From: DATCLA01 sp036564195
GTDB taxonomy: Bacteria > Bacillota > UBA4882 > UBA8346
Direction: 5' to 3'
Length of the DNA stretch: 17,093 bases
NCBI GenBank assembly: GCA_036564195.1
Contig: DATCLA010000248.1
Coordinates: 1 to 17,093 of the forward strand
Part shown: positions 7,025-14,958 of the stretch, in pieces
Layout: each line of letters begins with the position of its first letter
How positions within the stretch are numbered: position 1 is the stretch's first letter
The notes under the pieces: generated by a model
Told to the model about the DNA's origin: nothing
The model's database searches: none
Seen by the model: the letters and a program-made list of their open reading frames with translations, nothing else
Made by a program: the position numbers and the translations under genes

Positions 7025-8641
7025 CTATTGCTGCGTTGTCCGTTGATTATATTCCAAGGCAGCCCGGATAAAATCCCGGAACAGTGGATGCGGCCGCAAC
7101 GGCCGGGATTTAAATTCGGGGTGAAACTGGGAGGCAAGAAACCAAGGATGATCCGGTAATTCGATGATCTCCACTAACTGACGGTCCGGTAATATACCTG
7201 CTACGCGTAGCCCGGCCTGTTGCAGTTTGCTGAGATATTCGTTATTGACTTCATAACGGTGCCGGTGGCGCTCATAGATTAACTCTTGCTGGTACGCTTG
7301 ATAAGCCAAAGAATCGGGGAGCACCTTTACCGGATCAAGGCCTAAACGCATTGTGCCTCCAAGACCTTCGATCTCTTTTTGTTCCGGCAACAGATCAATC
7401 ACCAAATGAGGGGCGTCCGGATTAAACTCAGCAGAGTTGGCGTCGGCTAAACCTGCTTCATTGCGGGCAAACTCGATTATCGCCAGTTGCATTCCTAAAC
7501 AGATCCCAAAATAAGGGATTTTATGTTTACGGGCCCAGCTGATGGCGGCAATTTTACCCTCGATGCCCCGATTACCAAAACCGCCTGGGACTAAAATGCC
7601 ATCCACCTTACCAATTACTTTTTGGATGTCACTGTTTTCAACTTCTTCAGAGTCAACCCATTTAATTTGAACCGCTACATCATTGGCGATCCCGCCATGC
7701 CGTAAGGCTTCGGCCACGCTTAAATAAGCATCGGGTAAAGACACATATTTTCCCACAATCGCAATGGTCACTTTGGTCTTCAAATTTTTCATCTTATTGA
7801 CCATTGCCCGCCAGACCGCTAGATCCCGCTCTTTACATTTTAGATGTAACCGTTCAATGACGATCTCATCCAAGCCGTCTTCTTCCATTAACAATGGGAC
7901 TTCATAGATAGTTTCGGCATCCAGGTTGGGAATGACTGCCCTTTTTTCAATATCACAGAATAAAGCGATTTTGGCTTTTAACTCTTCTGAAATTGGTTTT
8001 TGAGAACGGCAGACAATCACATCCGGTTGGATCCCGATCCCCCGCAGTTCTTTCACACTATGCTGAGTGGGCTTGGTCTTTAACTCGCTGGACGTACCGA
8101 TAAATGGCATCAACGTCACATGAATATACATGGCGTCGTCCCGGCCGACATCGTTTTTAAACTGCCGAATTGCCTCTAAAAAAGGCAAGCTCTCAATGTC
8201 CCCGACGGTGCCACCGATCTCCACAATAACTACATCCGCCTGACTTTCTTTTGCCACCCGGTGAATCCGCTCTTTGATTTCATTGGTAATATGGGGAATC
8301 ACCTGGACTGTCCCACCTAAATAATCCCCTTTACGCTCTTTGGTAATTACCGACCAATAGATTTTTCCCGTAGTAACATTATTGTTCTTACTTAAATTAG
8401 CATCAATAAACCGTTCGTAATGCCCCAAATCAAGGTCGGTCTCTGCACCGTCATCGGTGACATAGACTTCACCATGTTGGTAAGGGCTCATGGTACCAGG
8501 GTCAATATTAATATAGGGATCCAGTTTGAGAATGGAAACACTTAAACCCCTACTCTTTAATAAACAGCCAATCGAAGCAGCCGTAATTCCCTTTCCAAGG
8601 GATGATACCACTCCTCCGGTAACAAAGATAAACTTGGTCAT
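7025..8641 (-). CDS. pyrG: CTP synthase (glutamine-hydrolysing)
   Basis: PyrG converts UTP to CTP using ATP and glutamine. The 538-residue enzyme is of usual length. The N-terminal synthetase domain begins MTKFIFVTGGVVSSLGKG with its phosphate loop at about 10-19, and has the conserved KLDPYINIDPGTMSPYQHGE stretch. The C-terminal class I glutamine amidotransferase domain (about 290-530) has nucleophile Cys381 in GICLGMQ and the His507/Glu509 pair in QFHPEF. The start is either GTG (8644) or the adjacent ATG (8641); the ATG is preferred because GGAGG is 8 bases away and the protein then begins like known PyrG proteins. It directly abuts the stop codon of the membrane-protein gene, so there is no room for the PyrG attenuator known in Bacillus. 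Confidence 0.97.
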   Translation of the reverse strand: MTKFIFVTGGVVSSLGKGITAASIGCLLKSRGLSVSILKLDPYINIDPGTMSPYQHGEVYVTDDGAETDLDLGHYERFIDANLSKNNNVTTGKIYWSVITKERKGDYLGGTVQVIPHITNEIKERIHRVAKESQADVVIVEIGGTVGDIESLPFLEAIRQFKNDVGRDDAMYIHVTLMPFIGTSSELKTKPTQHSVKELRGIGIQPDVIVCRSQKPISEELKAKIALFCDIEKRAVIPNLDAETIYEVPLLMEEDGLDEIVIERLHLKCKERDLAVWRAMVNKMKNLKTKVTIAIVGKYVSLPDAYLSVAEALRHGGIANDVAVQIKWVDSEEVENSDIQKVIGKVDGILVPGGFGNRGIEGKIAAISWARKHKIPYFGICLGMQLAIIEFARNEAGLADANSAEFNPDAPHLVIDLLPEQKEIEGLGGTMRLGLDPVKVLPDSLAYQAYQQELIYERHRHRYEVNNEYLSKLQQAGLRVAGILPDRQLVEIIELPDHPWFLASQFHPEFKSRPLRPHPLFRDFIRAALEYNQRTTQQ

Positions 8642-8644
8642 CAC

Positions 8645-9406
8645 CTATTCCTCCATCGCCAGATTCTCATCTGCCCTTTCATATTTACGGTAGATGAGTT
8701 CAAATCCGTTATCCATAAAATAAATATAAAAGGCACCAAACAGCAAAAAGAGGGGAAACAGCAATATGACGCTGGCTAAAAATAATAAGATCACCACCAT
8801 TCCAAATCCAAACGTCACTCCCAGATTATCGATTAATAACAAAAAAGCTTTTTTAAAAACATCTTTAAATTTGTTCTTGTAAAAAATCAACGGGTGAAAG
8901 TAAAAGGAGAGAAGCATCGACAAGCATAAACCGTAGAATGAGAACACACCGGAAATATAGATTAAGAGGCTTTGTTCACCCAACATCAGAATTAAATTGA
9001 AAACCAGCAGACTGACTACTAATGAAAAAACCAGAAACACCCGAGCCGCTAACCAATAAAACTGCTTAAATAGTTTAAAAAAACTCTTCAGATTAGGGCA
9101 GTCGGTTTTCCGTTCCTGATACAAGCCAAACAGTGCAGTAGTAACGGGACCGACCAACAACCCGTTGACTGTGGAAATGAGTAACGAAATAACGAAGACA
9201 AACATTGCTGCCTCGTTAATCTGCTTGGACTGCTCAATAATTTGGGGTAAGGCTACAATCAACGTCAGCAGTAAATAGCAGACTGGTATCATTGCCAAAA
9301 ACCAAACCAGACTGGTAATAAACGAATAACCCATCGCCTGATACAATTCAGACAATGAATTCTTCAGTGACTTTCCCACAGTAGGGAGAAAAGGTAATTT
9401 TGTCAT
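8645..9406 (-). CDS. Six-helix integral membrane protein, DUF624/YesL-like
   Basis: The 253-residue protein is very hydrophobic. Membrane segments are seen at about 28-52, 68-95, 117-141, 146-175, 186-210 and 210-231, with a charged loop (97-116, ERKTDCPNLKSFFKLFKQF) and a charged tail. The overall pattern of repeated helix pairs with a short lysine-rich loop resembles the DUF624/YesL family of unknown function, but I cannot confirm this by eye. It has no signal peptide and no catalytic motif. The ATG is preceded by GAGGAGG with 6-base spacing. It lies 36 bases after argS and its stop codon touches the pyrG start, so it is co-transcribed and probably translationally coupled with pyrG. A functional link to either neighbour is not evident. 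Confidence 0.85.
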   Translation of the reverse strand: MTKLPFLPTVGKSLKNSLSELYQAMGYSFITSLVWFLAMIPVCYLLLTLIVALPQIIEQSKQINEAAMFVFVISLLISTVNGLLVGPVTTALFGLYQERKTDCPNLKSFFKLFKQFYWLAARVFLVFSLVVSLLVFNLILMLGEQSLLIYISGVFSFYGLCLSMLLSFYFHPLIFYKNKFKDVFKKAFLLLIDNLGVTFGFGMVVILLFLASVILLFPLFLLFGAFYIYFMDNGFELIYRKYERADENLAMEE

Positions 9407-9442
9407 TTCCAGCCTCCTCTTCCTGCAATCACTTACTTTACA

Positions 9443-11122
9443 TCACATCCGTTGTGGAGCACTCACTCCCAATAAAGTTAACCCGTGTTTCAAAACAAAA
9501 CGGATTGCCTGGGCTACTGCCAACCTGGCCTTAGTCAGGCCGGATTCTTCACTGATGAAACGGCGCCGGTTATAATAAGAATGAAACAAGCCTGCCAACT
9601 CCAGTAAATATCCGGTCAGCCGGTGCGGCTCGCGAAACCGGGCCGCCGCAATGACCACTTCCGGAAAATAAGCTGCTTTTTCAATTAACAGTTCCTCTTC
9701 AGCATCCCAATAAGCTAACCATTCAGCAGAACTACCGAGGTCAACTGCTGCAGCATCGGCCTGGTTAAAAATACTGCAAATCCGGGCATAAGCATATTGA
9801 ACATAATAGACTGGATTCTCATTGGATTGGGATTTAGCCAGGTCCAAATCAAAATCCAAATGACTGTCGGTACTGCGCATTAGGAAAAACCAACGGGCTG
9901 CATCATTACCTACTTCTTCCAGGAGGTCAGCCATAGTGATAAAATCTCCGCGGCGTTTGGACATCTTATACGGACGACCGTTTTTAATTAGATTAATCTG
10001 TTGCGCAATCAATACCTCAAAACGGTCGAGGCTAATCCCTAAAGCAGCCAACGCCGCTTTCATCCGGGCGATATAACCATGATGATCAGGACCCCAAATA
10101 TCAATGACCAGATCAAACCCCCGTTCGAACTTAGTTAAATGATAAGCAATATCGGCGGTAAAATAGGTAGTCCGGCCATCCGCTGTCTTTAATACCCGAT
10201 CTTTATCATCTCCAAATTGGCTGGTCCGTAGCCAGACTGCGCCATCGCTGTTAAAAGTTAAGTCCTGGCTCTCCAGTCGCTGTAAAACGGCATCCACTGC
10301 GCCGGATTGATGTAAGCTCCGTTCACTGAACCAGGAATCATAATCAACTCCATATCGGCTTAAGTCAGCTTTTTGTGCAGCGAGAATCTGCCGGTAGGCC
10401 AATTCCCGAAAGATATCGATTCGTTCCGGCTCAGGTAAGTTTAAATACGAATCGCCCTTCTCCGCAATAATTTGACGGGCGATTTCATAAATATAGTCGC
10501 CCTGGTAACCGTCTTCCGGAAAAGCAACGTTTTCTCCTAAAAGTTCCCGGTAACGGGCATCAACCGAGCGGCCCAAGGTCTTCACCTGAACCCCGTAATC
10601 ATTAATATAATACTCTTTTTCAGTCTGGGCTCCGCAGGCGGTGAAGAGACGGGACAAAGTATCGCCCAAAGCGGCGGCCCGGGCATTAACTACATTCATC
10701 GGCCCAACCGGATTAGCGCTGACAAACTCTAACTGAATTTTCAAACCGGCTAGTTCCGCATTTTGCCCATATTTCTCCTTGGCATCGATAATCTCCGCAA
10801 CTGCTTCCGCCAGCCAGATCCGATCCAGAAAAAAATTGATAAACCCCGGACCGGCCACTTCACATTTGGCAAGATAACGGTTTACCGGTAAATGATCTAT
10901 AATGATTTGCGCGGTGTCCCTGGGATTTTTTTTAACTGTTTTGGCTAAGACCAAGGCGAGATTGGATGAGAAATTGCCGTGATTTTTATCTTTGGGAGCT
11001 TCCAAAATGAAATCCGGTAAAACTTCGAAATCTAATAAACCGTGTCTTTTAGCTGATTCCGCTCCCTCGTTCAAAGTCTGTCGCAAGGAAGCTTTAATTT
11101 TCCGGGTAATGATCATTTTCAT
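9443..11122 (-). CDS. argS: Arginyl-tRNA synthetase
   Basis: ArgRS attaches arginine to tRNA-Arg. The 559-residue protein has the N-terminal Arg-tRNA synthetase domain (about 5-90), the class I catalytic core (about 130-400) with GPDHHGY at 344-350 and KMSKRRG at 386-392, and the anticodon-binding DALR domain (about 437-559). The position of the class I HIGH motif, after VSANPVGPM, reads NVVN (143-146) instead of His-x-Gly-His. Everything else is in place and the frame is intact, so it is likely active. The ATG at 11122 follows GAGAGG by 5 bases; a second ATG two codons later is too far. A stable pair of alternative hairpins lies directly upstream and includes this ribosome binding site. It is the second gene of the fmdB-like-argS-membrane protein-pyrG unit. 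Confidence 0.95.
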   Translation of the reverse strand: MKMIITRKIKASLRQTLNEGAESAKRHGLLDFEVLPDFILEAPKDKNHGNFSSNLALVLAKTVKKNPRDTAQIIIDHLPVNRYLAKCEVAGPGFINFFLDRIWLAEAVAEIIDAKEKYGQNAELAGLKIQLEFVSANPVGPMNVVNARAAALGDTLSRLFTACGAQTEKEYYINDYGVQVKTLGRSVDARYRELLGENVAFPEDGYQGDYIYEIARQIIAEKGDSYLNLPEPERIDIFRELAYRQILAAQKADLSRYGVDYDSWFSERSLHQSGAVDAVLQRLESQDLTFNSDGAVWLRTSQFGDDKDRVLKTADGRTTYFTADIAYHLTKFERGFDLVIDIWGPDHHGYIARMKAALAALGISLDRFEVLIAQQINLIKNGRPYKMSKRRGDFITMADLLEEVGNDAARWFFLMRSTDSHLDFDLDLAKSQSNENPVYYVQYAYARICSIFNQADAAAVDLGSSAEWLAYWDAEEELLIEKAAYFPEVVIAAARFREPHRLTGYLLELAGLFHSYYNRRRFISEESGLTKARLAVAQAIRFVLKHGLTLLGVSAPQRM

Positions 11123-11126
11123 ATAT

Positions 11127-11168
11127 ACCTCTCTGCTTAAGCAGAAAGGTCACCGCAGTGACCTTTCT
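11127..11168 (-). promoter_or_regulatory. Mutually exclusive hairpins covering the argS ribosome binding site
   Basis: On the minus strand, arm A AGAAAGGTCAC starts at the base after the upstream stop codon and pairs perfectly over 11 bases with arm B GTGACCTTTCT (loop TGCG, 11143-11168). Part of arm B, as ACCTTTCTGC, can instead pair with arm C GCAGAGAGGT around TTAA (11127-11150, one G-U pair). Arm C contains GAGAGG, the argS ribosome binding site. A:B leaves the site free; B:C hides it. The pairing is seen in sequence; regulation is inferred. Confidence 0.55.
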
Positions 11169-11429
11169 TTATGATGCTTTACTATCCGTTTTTGAAGAAG
11201 CCGAATCTGAATTTTGGGAACGATTATCGTTAGCAACTTTTTTAGAATAATCGCTGTTACGGTAGTCAGTTGTGTAGAAGCCACTTCCTTTAAAGATAAT
11301 ATTGTTGTTTTTACTGATCAAACGGCGGACTGCTCCGTTACAGCGCGGACATCTTTCCAAAACTTGATTAATTCCGTGGAATTGTTCAAACACTCCGCAG
11401 TTGCTGCATTCATATTCATAGGTCGGCAT
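11169..11429 (-). CDS. FmdB-family zinc-ribbon protein
   Basis: This 86-residue protein starts MPTYEYECSNCG and has C8-x2-C11 and C27-x2-C30 knuckles, the hallmark of the FmdB/putative regulatory zinc-ribbon family, followed by the typical KGSGFYTTDYR segment (47-57). The tail (about 58-86) is rich in Ser, Asn, Asp and Lys and probably disordered. FmdB proteins were first described as regulators of formamidase/amidase genes, but most have no known role. AAGGTGA lies at good distance before the ATG. It is the first gene after the strong promoter at 11522-11550 and its stop codon abuts the hairpin pair upstream of argS. Joint expression with argS is clear from layout; any joint function is unknown. 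Confidence 0.9.
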   Translation of the reverse strand: MPTYEYECSNCGVFEQFHGINQVLERCPRCNGAVRRLISKNNNIIFKGSGFYTTDYRNSDYSKKVANDNRSQNSDSASSKTDSKAS

Positions 11430-11521
11430 GACTTCACCTTCTTTACTCCAATGAATACTTTATAAGTAGTATATATTATTTTTATTAATAAACGAGTCCC
11501 AATCCGATCCAAACAAGAAAT

Positions 11522-11550
11522 ATATTAAAGGACTACCGATTAATTGTCAA
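11522..11550 (-). promoter_or_regulatory. Strong sigma-A promoter for the fmdB-like/argS/pyrG unit
   Basis: On the minus strand a perfect -35 TTGACA (11550-11545) is followed after 17 bases by TAATAT (11527-11522). The predicted start near 11515 gives a leader of about 85 bases before the FmdB-like gene. It is the best promoter in the window. Confidence 0.8.
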
Positions 11551-11571
11551 GCCCATTTTGAGACTGACGGT

Positions 11572-11844
11572 TTACACATTAAGCCATTCCTGGCGAGCCC
11601 AAATACTGCAGAAAATCCACAACCCCACACTAATCAGAATTAAAACAGTCAGCAATTTTTCCAGTACCGGCAGGTGTTCTTTGACTAAGATCCGGATCCC
11701 TCCCAAAATAAATAAGAGCGGCCAGTATTCTCTGGCCCAAGTTTGATAAGAACTACAAAAGTTAAGTGGTAACCAGCCCCAGCTTTTAAATAATGATCCT
11801 AACCCAAATGAGATTAGGCCTATCCCCAACACCATGCGGCCCAT
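11572..11844 (-). CDS. Small membrane protein, LiaI/LiaF-like transmembrane domain
   Basis: The 90-residue protein has three predicted membrane segments at about 4-20, 39-54 and 62-83. The pattern (short helix, aromatic stretch with Trp, then WPLLFILGGIRIL) resembles the membrane part of LiaF/DUF5668-type proteins found near cell-envelope stress genes. It lacks the soluble C-terminal domain of LiaF and has no partner sensor kinase here, so it may be a stand-alone family member. The ATG lies 3 bases after the stop of the radical SAM gene, and its ribosome binding site GGAGGG is formed by the last codons of that gene, so translation is likely coupled. No terminator was seen before the next promoter. 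Confidence 0.8.
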   Translation of the reverse strand: MGRMVLGIGLISFGLGSLFKSWGWLPLNFCSSYQTWAREYWPLLFILGGIRILVKEHLPVLEKLLTVLILISVGLWIFCSIWARQEWLNV

Positions 11845-11847
11845 ATT

Positions 11848-13596
11848 TCATCCCTCCGTCACGATCTGATAGGACTTTACCCCCTCTTTACCATAGATGA
11901 ACAGATAGACTGCTCCGGCCCAGACAAGTTCGTCTCCGGCTACTTTGGCAACCTGCAAAGGATCAATTGCAAAATGAGCCCAAAGGGTACGCCGCTGGAT
12001 CTCACGGGCCTGTAAATCGGGAGAATCCGGAAAGAAACGTTGGCGGTTGGCAGGGTCTTTCCAAAACTCAAATCCGAAACTCTTTAATCCGGTATCATTT
12101 GACCCGGCCCAGTCAGGTAGTTCCACCATTCGTTCCTGACTTAATAAATCAAATTTAAGTAGGTTGATAAATATTTCGATCTCCGCTGCAGTCCATTGCC
12201 TTGATGCTTTTAAAAACTGCAGCAGGTATCCGTATAAATCTTTATTTTTATGAGCCAGAGCATCAAACCCTTGCTCTTTCCACCAGCTACTGAACCTTTC
12301 AAACCAAGCAAACGGTGAAGTCGTCCGGTAGAATAAATATTGTAAGGTCTGTTTAAAACGGCCGGAATTGTAATAACGTTCCAATAAGTCCTCGATTCCT
12401 TTTAATTTTAACATTTCTGCATAGGAAAGCCACGGGTTAGCCAGGACTTCATAAGGAGCTTCTCTAGTAAATTTGTACCCGTATGCTAATGCCTTATCCC
12501 GCAACGAAGAACCACGCAACAATTTTAAAAACCCCAATTGCAAACGGTGGGGACGCAGCGCCAAAGCAGTATCGAAGGTCCGGGCAAACGAACTATAATC
12601 TTCGTAAGGTAATCCGGCAATTAAGTCCAGATGGACAAAGACTTTGGTCGTTGTTACCAGTTGTGTCACGCGTTTTTGTAAGCAAGCAATATCCATTTTC
12701 CGGCTGATGGCTGCCAGTGTCTTGGGATTAAAACTTTGAACTCCAATTTCAAACTGAAACAAGCCGGACGGAGCCTGCTGCAAAATTGCTAGGGATTCAT
12801 CGTCCAACTGATCACCGACAATCTCAAAGTGAAAGTTAGTTACCTTGGCATGTTCAATTAAAAACCGCCACAATTGCTTTGCCCAGTGGGGATTACAATT
12901 AAAGGAACGGTCAACCAATTTGACTTGGGCGATACCGGCCTTAATCAAACGGAGCAAATCCTGTTTAACCCGTTCCAGCGGAAAAAAACGGACGCCCGTT
13001 TCGTTGGCGGAAAGACAATACTCGCAGTGATAAGGACAGCCCCGCGCTGTCTCATAGTAAACCAGCTTCTGGCGAAAATCAGATAAATTCGACGGATAGG
13101 GAAACGGCAGCACACTCAAATCCTGAAGCGGCGGCCGGGGTGGGTTAATCATGATCTGGTCACCCTTACGGTAGACCAGACCGGCAACGGCCGCCCAATC
13201 CGGGCTAGATTGACTGACTTGGTACAACCAATCTTTAAAGGTAAGCTCTCCTTCACCCACCACAATAAAATCAACTGCCGGATGCTGGTTCATGATGGCA
13301 GCAGGTTCGGACCAGACCTCCGGCCCCCCCAACACAATGGTAGTCCCCGGCGCTACCTCTTTCAGACGCTGACAGAGAATTAAGATGGACCCGATATTCC
13401 AGATATTACAGGAAAAAGCCACTATCGCAGCATGACGAGAATAAATCTCTCCTAAGATCCAGCCCAGGTCCTGGTTGATATTAAACTCTTCAAATATCAG
13501 TTCCGGATAATCATTGCGACAATATTGATAAATATACCACAGGCCCAATGAGGTATGAACATATTTCGCATTTAAGGTTGTAAGCAAGATTTTCAT
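11848..13596 (-). CDS. B12-binding-domain radical SAM protein (DUF4080-like C-terminus)
   Basis: The 582-residue protein has a cobalamin-binding-like Rossmann domain (about 1-130) with VLGGPEVW and VVGEGE segments but no DxHxxG motif, then a radical SAM domain with the 4Fe-4S motif Cys187-x3-Cys191-x2-Cys194 in ARGCPYHCEYC. The last roughly 200 residues fit the DUF4080 tail common to this clade. The substrate is unknown. The opening MKILLTTLNAKYVHTSLGL is typical of the family, so the ATG at 13596 is preferred over an in-frame GTG at 13608; neither has a good ribosome binding site. It lies 105 bases after the EAL-HDOD gene and overlaps the ribosome binding site of the next membrane protein. 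No precursor peptide or tailoring gene is adjacent. Confidence 0.9.
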   Translation of the reverse strand: MKILLTTLNAKYVHTSLGLWYIYQYCRNDYPELIFEEFNINQDLGWILGEIYSRHAAIVAFSCNIWNIGSILILCQRLKEVAPGTTIVLGGPEVWSEPAAIMNQHPAVDFIVVGEGELTFKDWLYQVSQSSPDWAAVAGLVYRKGDQIMINPPRPPLQDLSVLPFPYPSNLSDFRQKLVYYETARGCPYHCEYCLSANETGVRFFPLERVKQDLLRLIKAGIAQVKLVDRSFNCNPHWAKQLWRFLIEHAKVTNFHFEIVGDQLDDESLAILQQAPSGLFQFEIGVQSFNPKTLAAISRKMDIACLQKRVTQLVTTTKVFVHLDLIAGLPYEDYSSFARTFDTALALRPHRLQLGFLKLLRGSSLRDKALAYGYKFTREAPYEVLANPWLSYAEMLKLKGIEDLLERYYNSGRFKQTLQYLFYRTTSPFAWFERFSSWWKEQGFDALAHKNKDLYGYLLQFLKASRQWTAAEIEIFINLLKFDLLSQERMVELPDWAGSNDTGLKSFGFEFWKDPANRQRFFPDSPDLQAREIQRRTLWAHFAIDPLQVAKVAGDELVWAGAVYLFIYGKEGVKSYQIVTEG

Positions 13597-13615
13597 CTTT
13601 ACATTCACATAATTT

Positions 13616-13645
13616 ATATTAATTTCCCCTTTGGCAGTTGCCCAA
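13616..13645 (-). promoter_or_regulatory. Weak promoter candidate before the radical SAM gene
   Basis: On the minus strand TTGGGC (13645-13640) lies 18 bases before TAATAT (13621-13616). The match is modest. A start about seven bases downstream would fall at or next to the in-frame GTG at 13608, so the RNA could have almost no leader, which would suit the missing ribosome binding site. Confidence 0.3.
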
Positions 13646-13701
13646 CTTTGGCGGACAGTTACGCAGCAAAATGCTTTTTAAAAAGAAGGAATCGCTCCGC
13701 T

Positions 13702-14913
13702 TTATTCCATTAACTGTCTCACCAGACCCAGGGTATTAAGATAAATCTGAACTACCTCAGCTTCGTTTATTTTTAAAACTGCACACTGGGCTTTAAAATA
13801 ATCCCAGTCGCCTCTTTCATAAGAGAGCACCAAATCTAAAACCTGACTTAATTGATTTTTTTCACCCAATAAGACCTGACAAATTTCCGGGGCTAACGCC
13901 AGTTCGGTGACAATTTCAGTCATCTTTCTTTCCAATAAAACATCGATCAGTGAAAACAATCCGATCAGAAATAATTCGGGACTGCGATCTGCCAAGCCCG
14001 CCTTTTTAGCTAAGGCTTCACAGAGGTTAGCGCGGATTAACGCTGTTACTACAAGTTCACTCGGTTTATCCTCCCCAATTCTGCGCATTTCGATTAAGGC
14101 AACCCATTTTTTAAATTTTTTAACTCCCAGTAAAACAAGGGCCTGTTTAATGGAACTAACCCGGTTGCGTAGACCAAACGCGGCTGAGTTAACCAACCGC
14201 AACAACTTATAGACAAGGGAAAGATCGCTTTTGATAATCCGCTCCATCTCTTCAAAACTAAACAGCGGGTGGTAGATTTCTTGAATAATCCGGAGACAAG
14301 TAAGTTTGAACGGGCTGATATCGCGACCCGAAAACACTTTAGGTTTACTGAAATAATAACCTTGAAAATATTTATAACCCTGATTTAATGCTTTTTGGTA
14401 CTGCTCATAGGTTTCAACCTTCTCAGCCAATAGGGCCACCCGGTCAGGATCGATTGCCTTCAATAAAGCCGCCTGGCTTGACTCATCACTGGCCAGAAAA
14501 TCAACTTTAATTATTTCTACCAGTTCGAGTAAGGGCTTTAGTTCAGTTCGCCAGACAAAGTCATCCAACGCAAACCGGTAGCCTTGGGCTTTCAACTTTC
14601 GGCAGACCTGAATCACTTCCTGAGAAGCTGAAATATTCTCCAAAATCTCAAGAATCACCTGGTTCGGAGGCAGCAGCATGACCGCTTCGCTATTCAATAG
14701 AAACTGTTCGGTACAGTTGATGAAAACTTGACGATCTCCGGCCAAGGTATTAATTCCGATTACAGTAAAACTGGTTCTGATCAGATCGAGAGTTGCCTGA
14801 TCACAATTGTCACCATTGAAATAATTCTGAGTACCGGAGCGATATAGCAACTCATATCCGTAAACCTGACCATTCCGGTCAAAGATCGGCTGCCGTGCCA
14901 CAAACAGCTCCAT
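13702..14913 (-). CDS. EAL-HDOD domain signalling protein (YuxH type)
   Basis: The 403-residue cytosolic protein has an EAL domain (about 1-200) and an HDOD domain (about 205-395). In the EAL domain, ELL replaces EAL at 21-23, while Asn66, Glu89, Asp117/Asp118, Lys136, Glu164 and Gln184 are kept at the expected metal and substrate positions. The loop after the two Asp residues reads DDFVWRTEL rather than DDFGTGYSS, so loop 6, needed for dimer-dependent catalysis, is changed and the enzyme may bind but not cleave cyclic di-GMP. The HDOD part lacks a full HD catalytic pair, as is usual for HDOD. The ATG has a GGAAGG/GGAAAG ribosome binding site. It follows apt after 45 bases with no terminator. 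A cyclic di-GMP link to the downstream cheB gene is conceivable but unproven. Confidence 0.93.
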   Translation of the reverse strand: MELFVARQPIFDRNGQVYGYELLYRSGTQNYFNGDNCDQATLDLIRTSFTVIGINTLAGDRQVFINCTEQFLLNSEAVMLLPPNQVILEILENISASQEVIQVCRKLKAQGYRFALDDFVWRTELKPLLELVEIIKVDFLASDESSQAALLKAIDPDRVALLAEKVETYEQYQKALNQGYKYFQGYYFSKPKVFSGRDISPFKLTCLRIIQEIYHPLFSFEEMERIIKSDLSLVYKLLRLVNSAAFGLRNRVSSIKQALVLLGVKKFKKWVALIEMRRIGEDKPSELVVTALIRANLCEALAKKAGLADRSPELFLIGLFSLIDVLLERKMTEIVTELALAPEICQVLLGEKNQLSQVLDLVLSYERGDWDYFKAQCAVLKINEAEVVQIYLNTLGLVRQLME

Positions 14914-14958
14914 CTTTCCAACCTTCCCGGAAAATATAATTCTATCAGGTCCGCTTTT

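Noticed and set aside
11143..11168. The strong 11-base hairpin as an intrinsic terminator between the FmdB-like gene and argS
   Set aside because: It is not followed by a T-run; CTGCTTAAGC comes next, so translation control is a better explanation than termination.
11430..11515. T-box leader for the argS unit
   Set aside because: The predicted leader is only about 85 bases, with no T-box core sequence, no specifier loop and no terminator/antiterminator pair.
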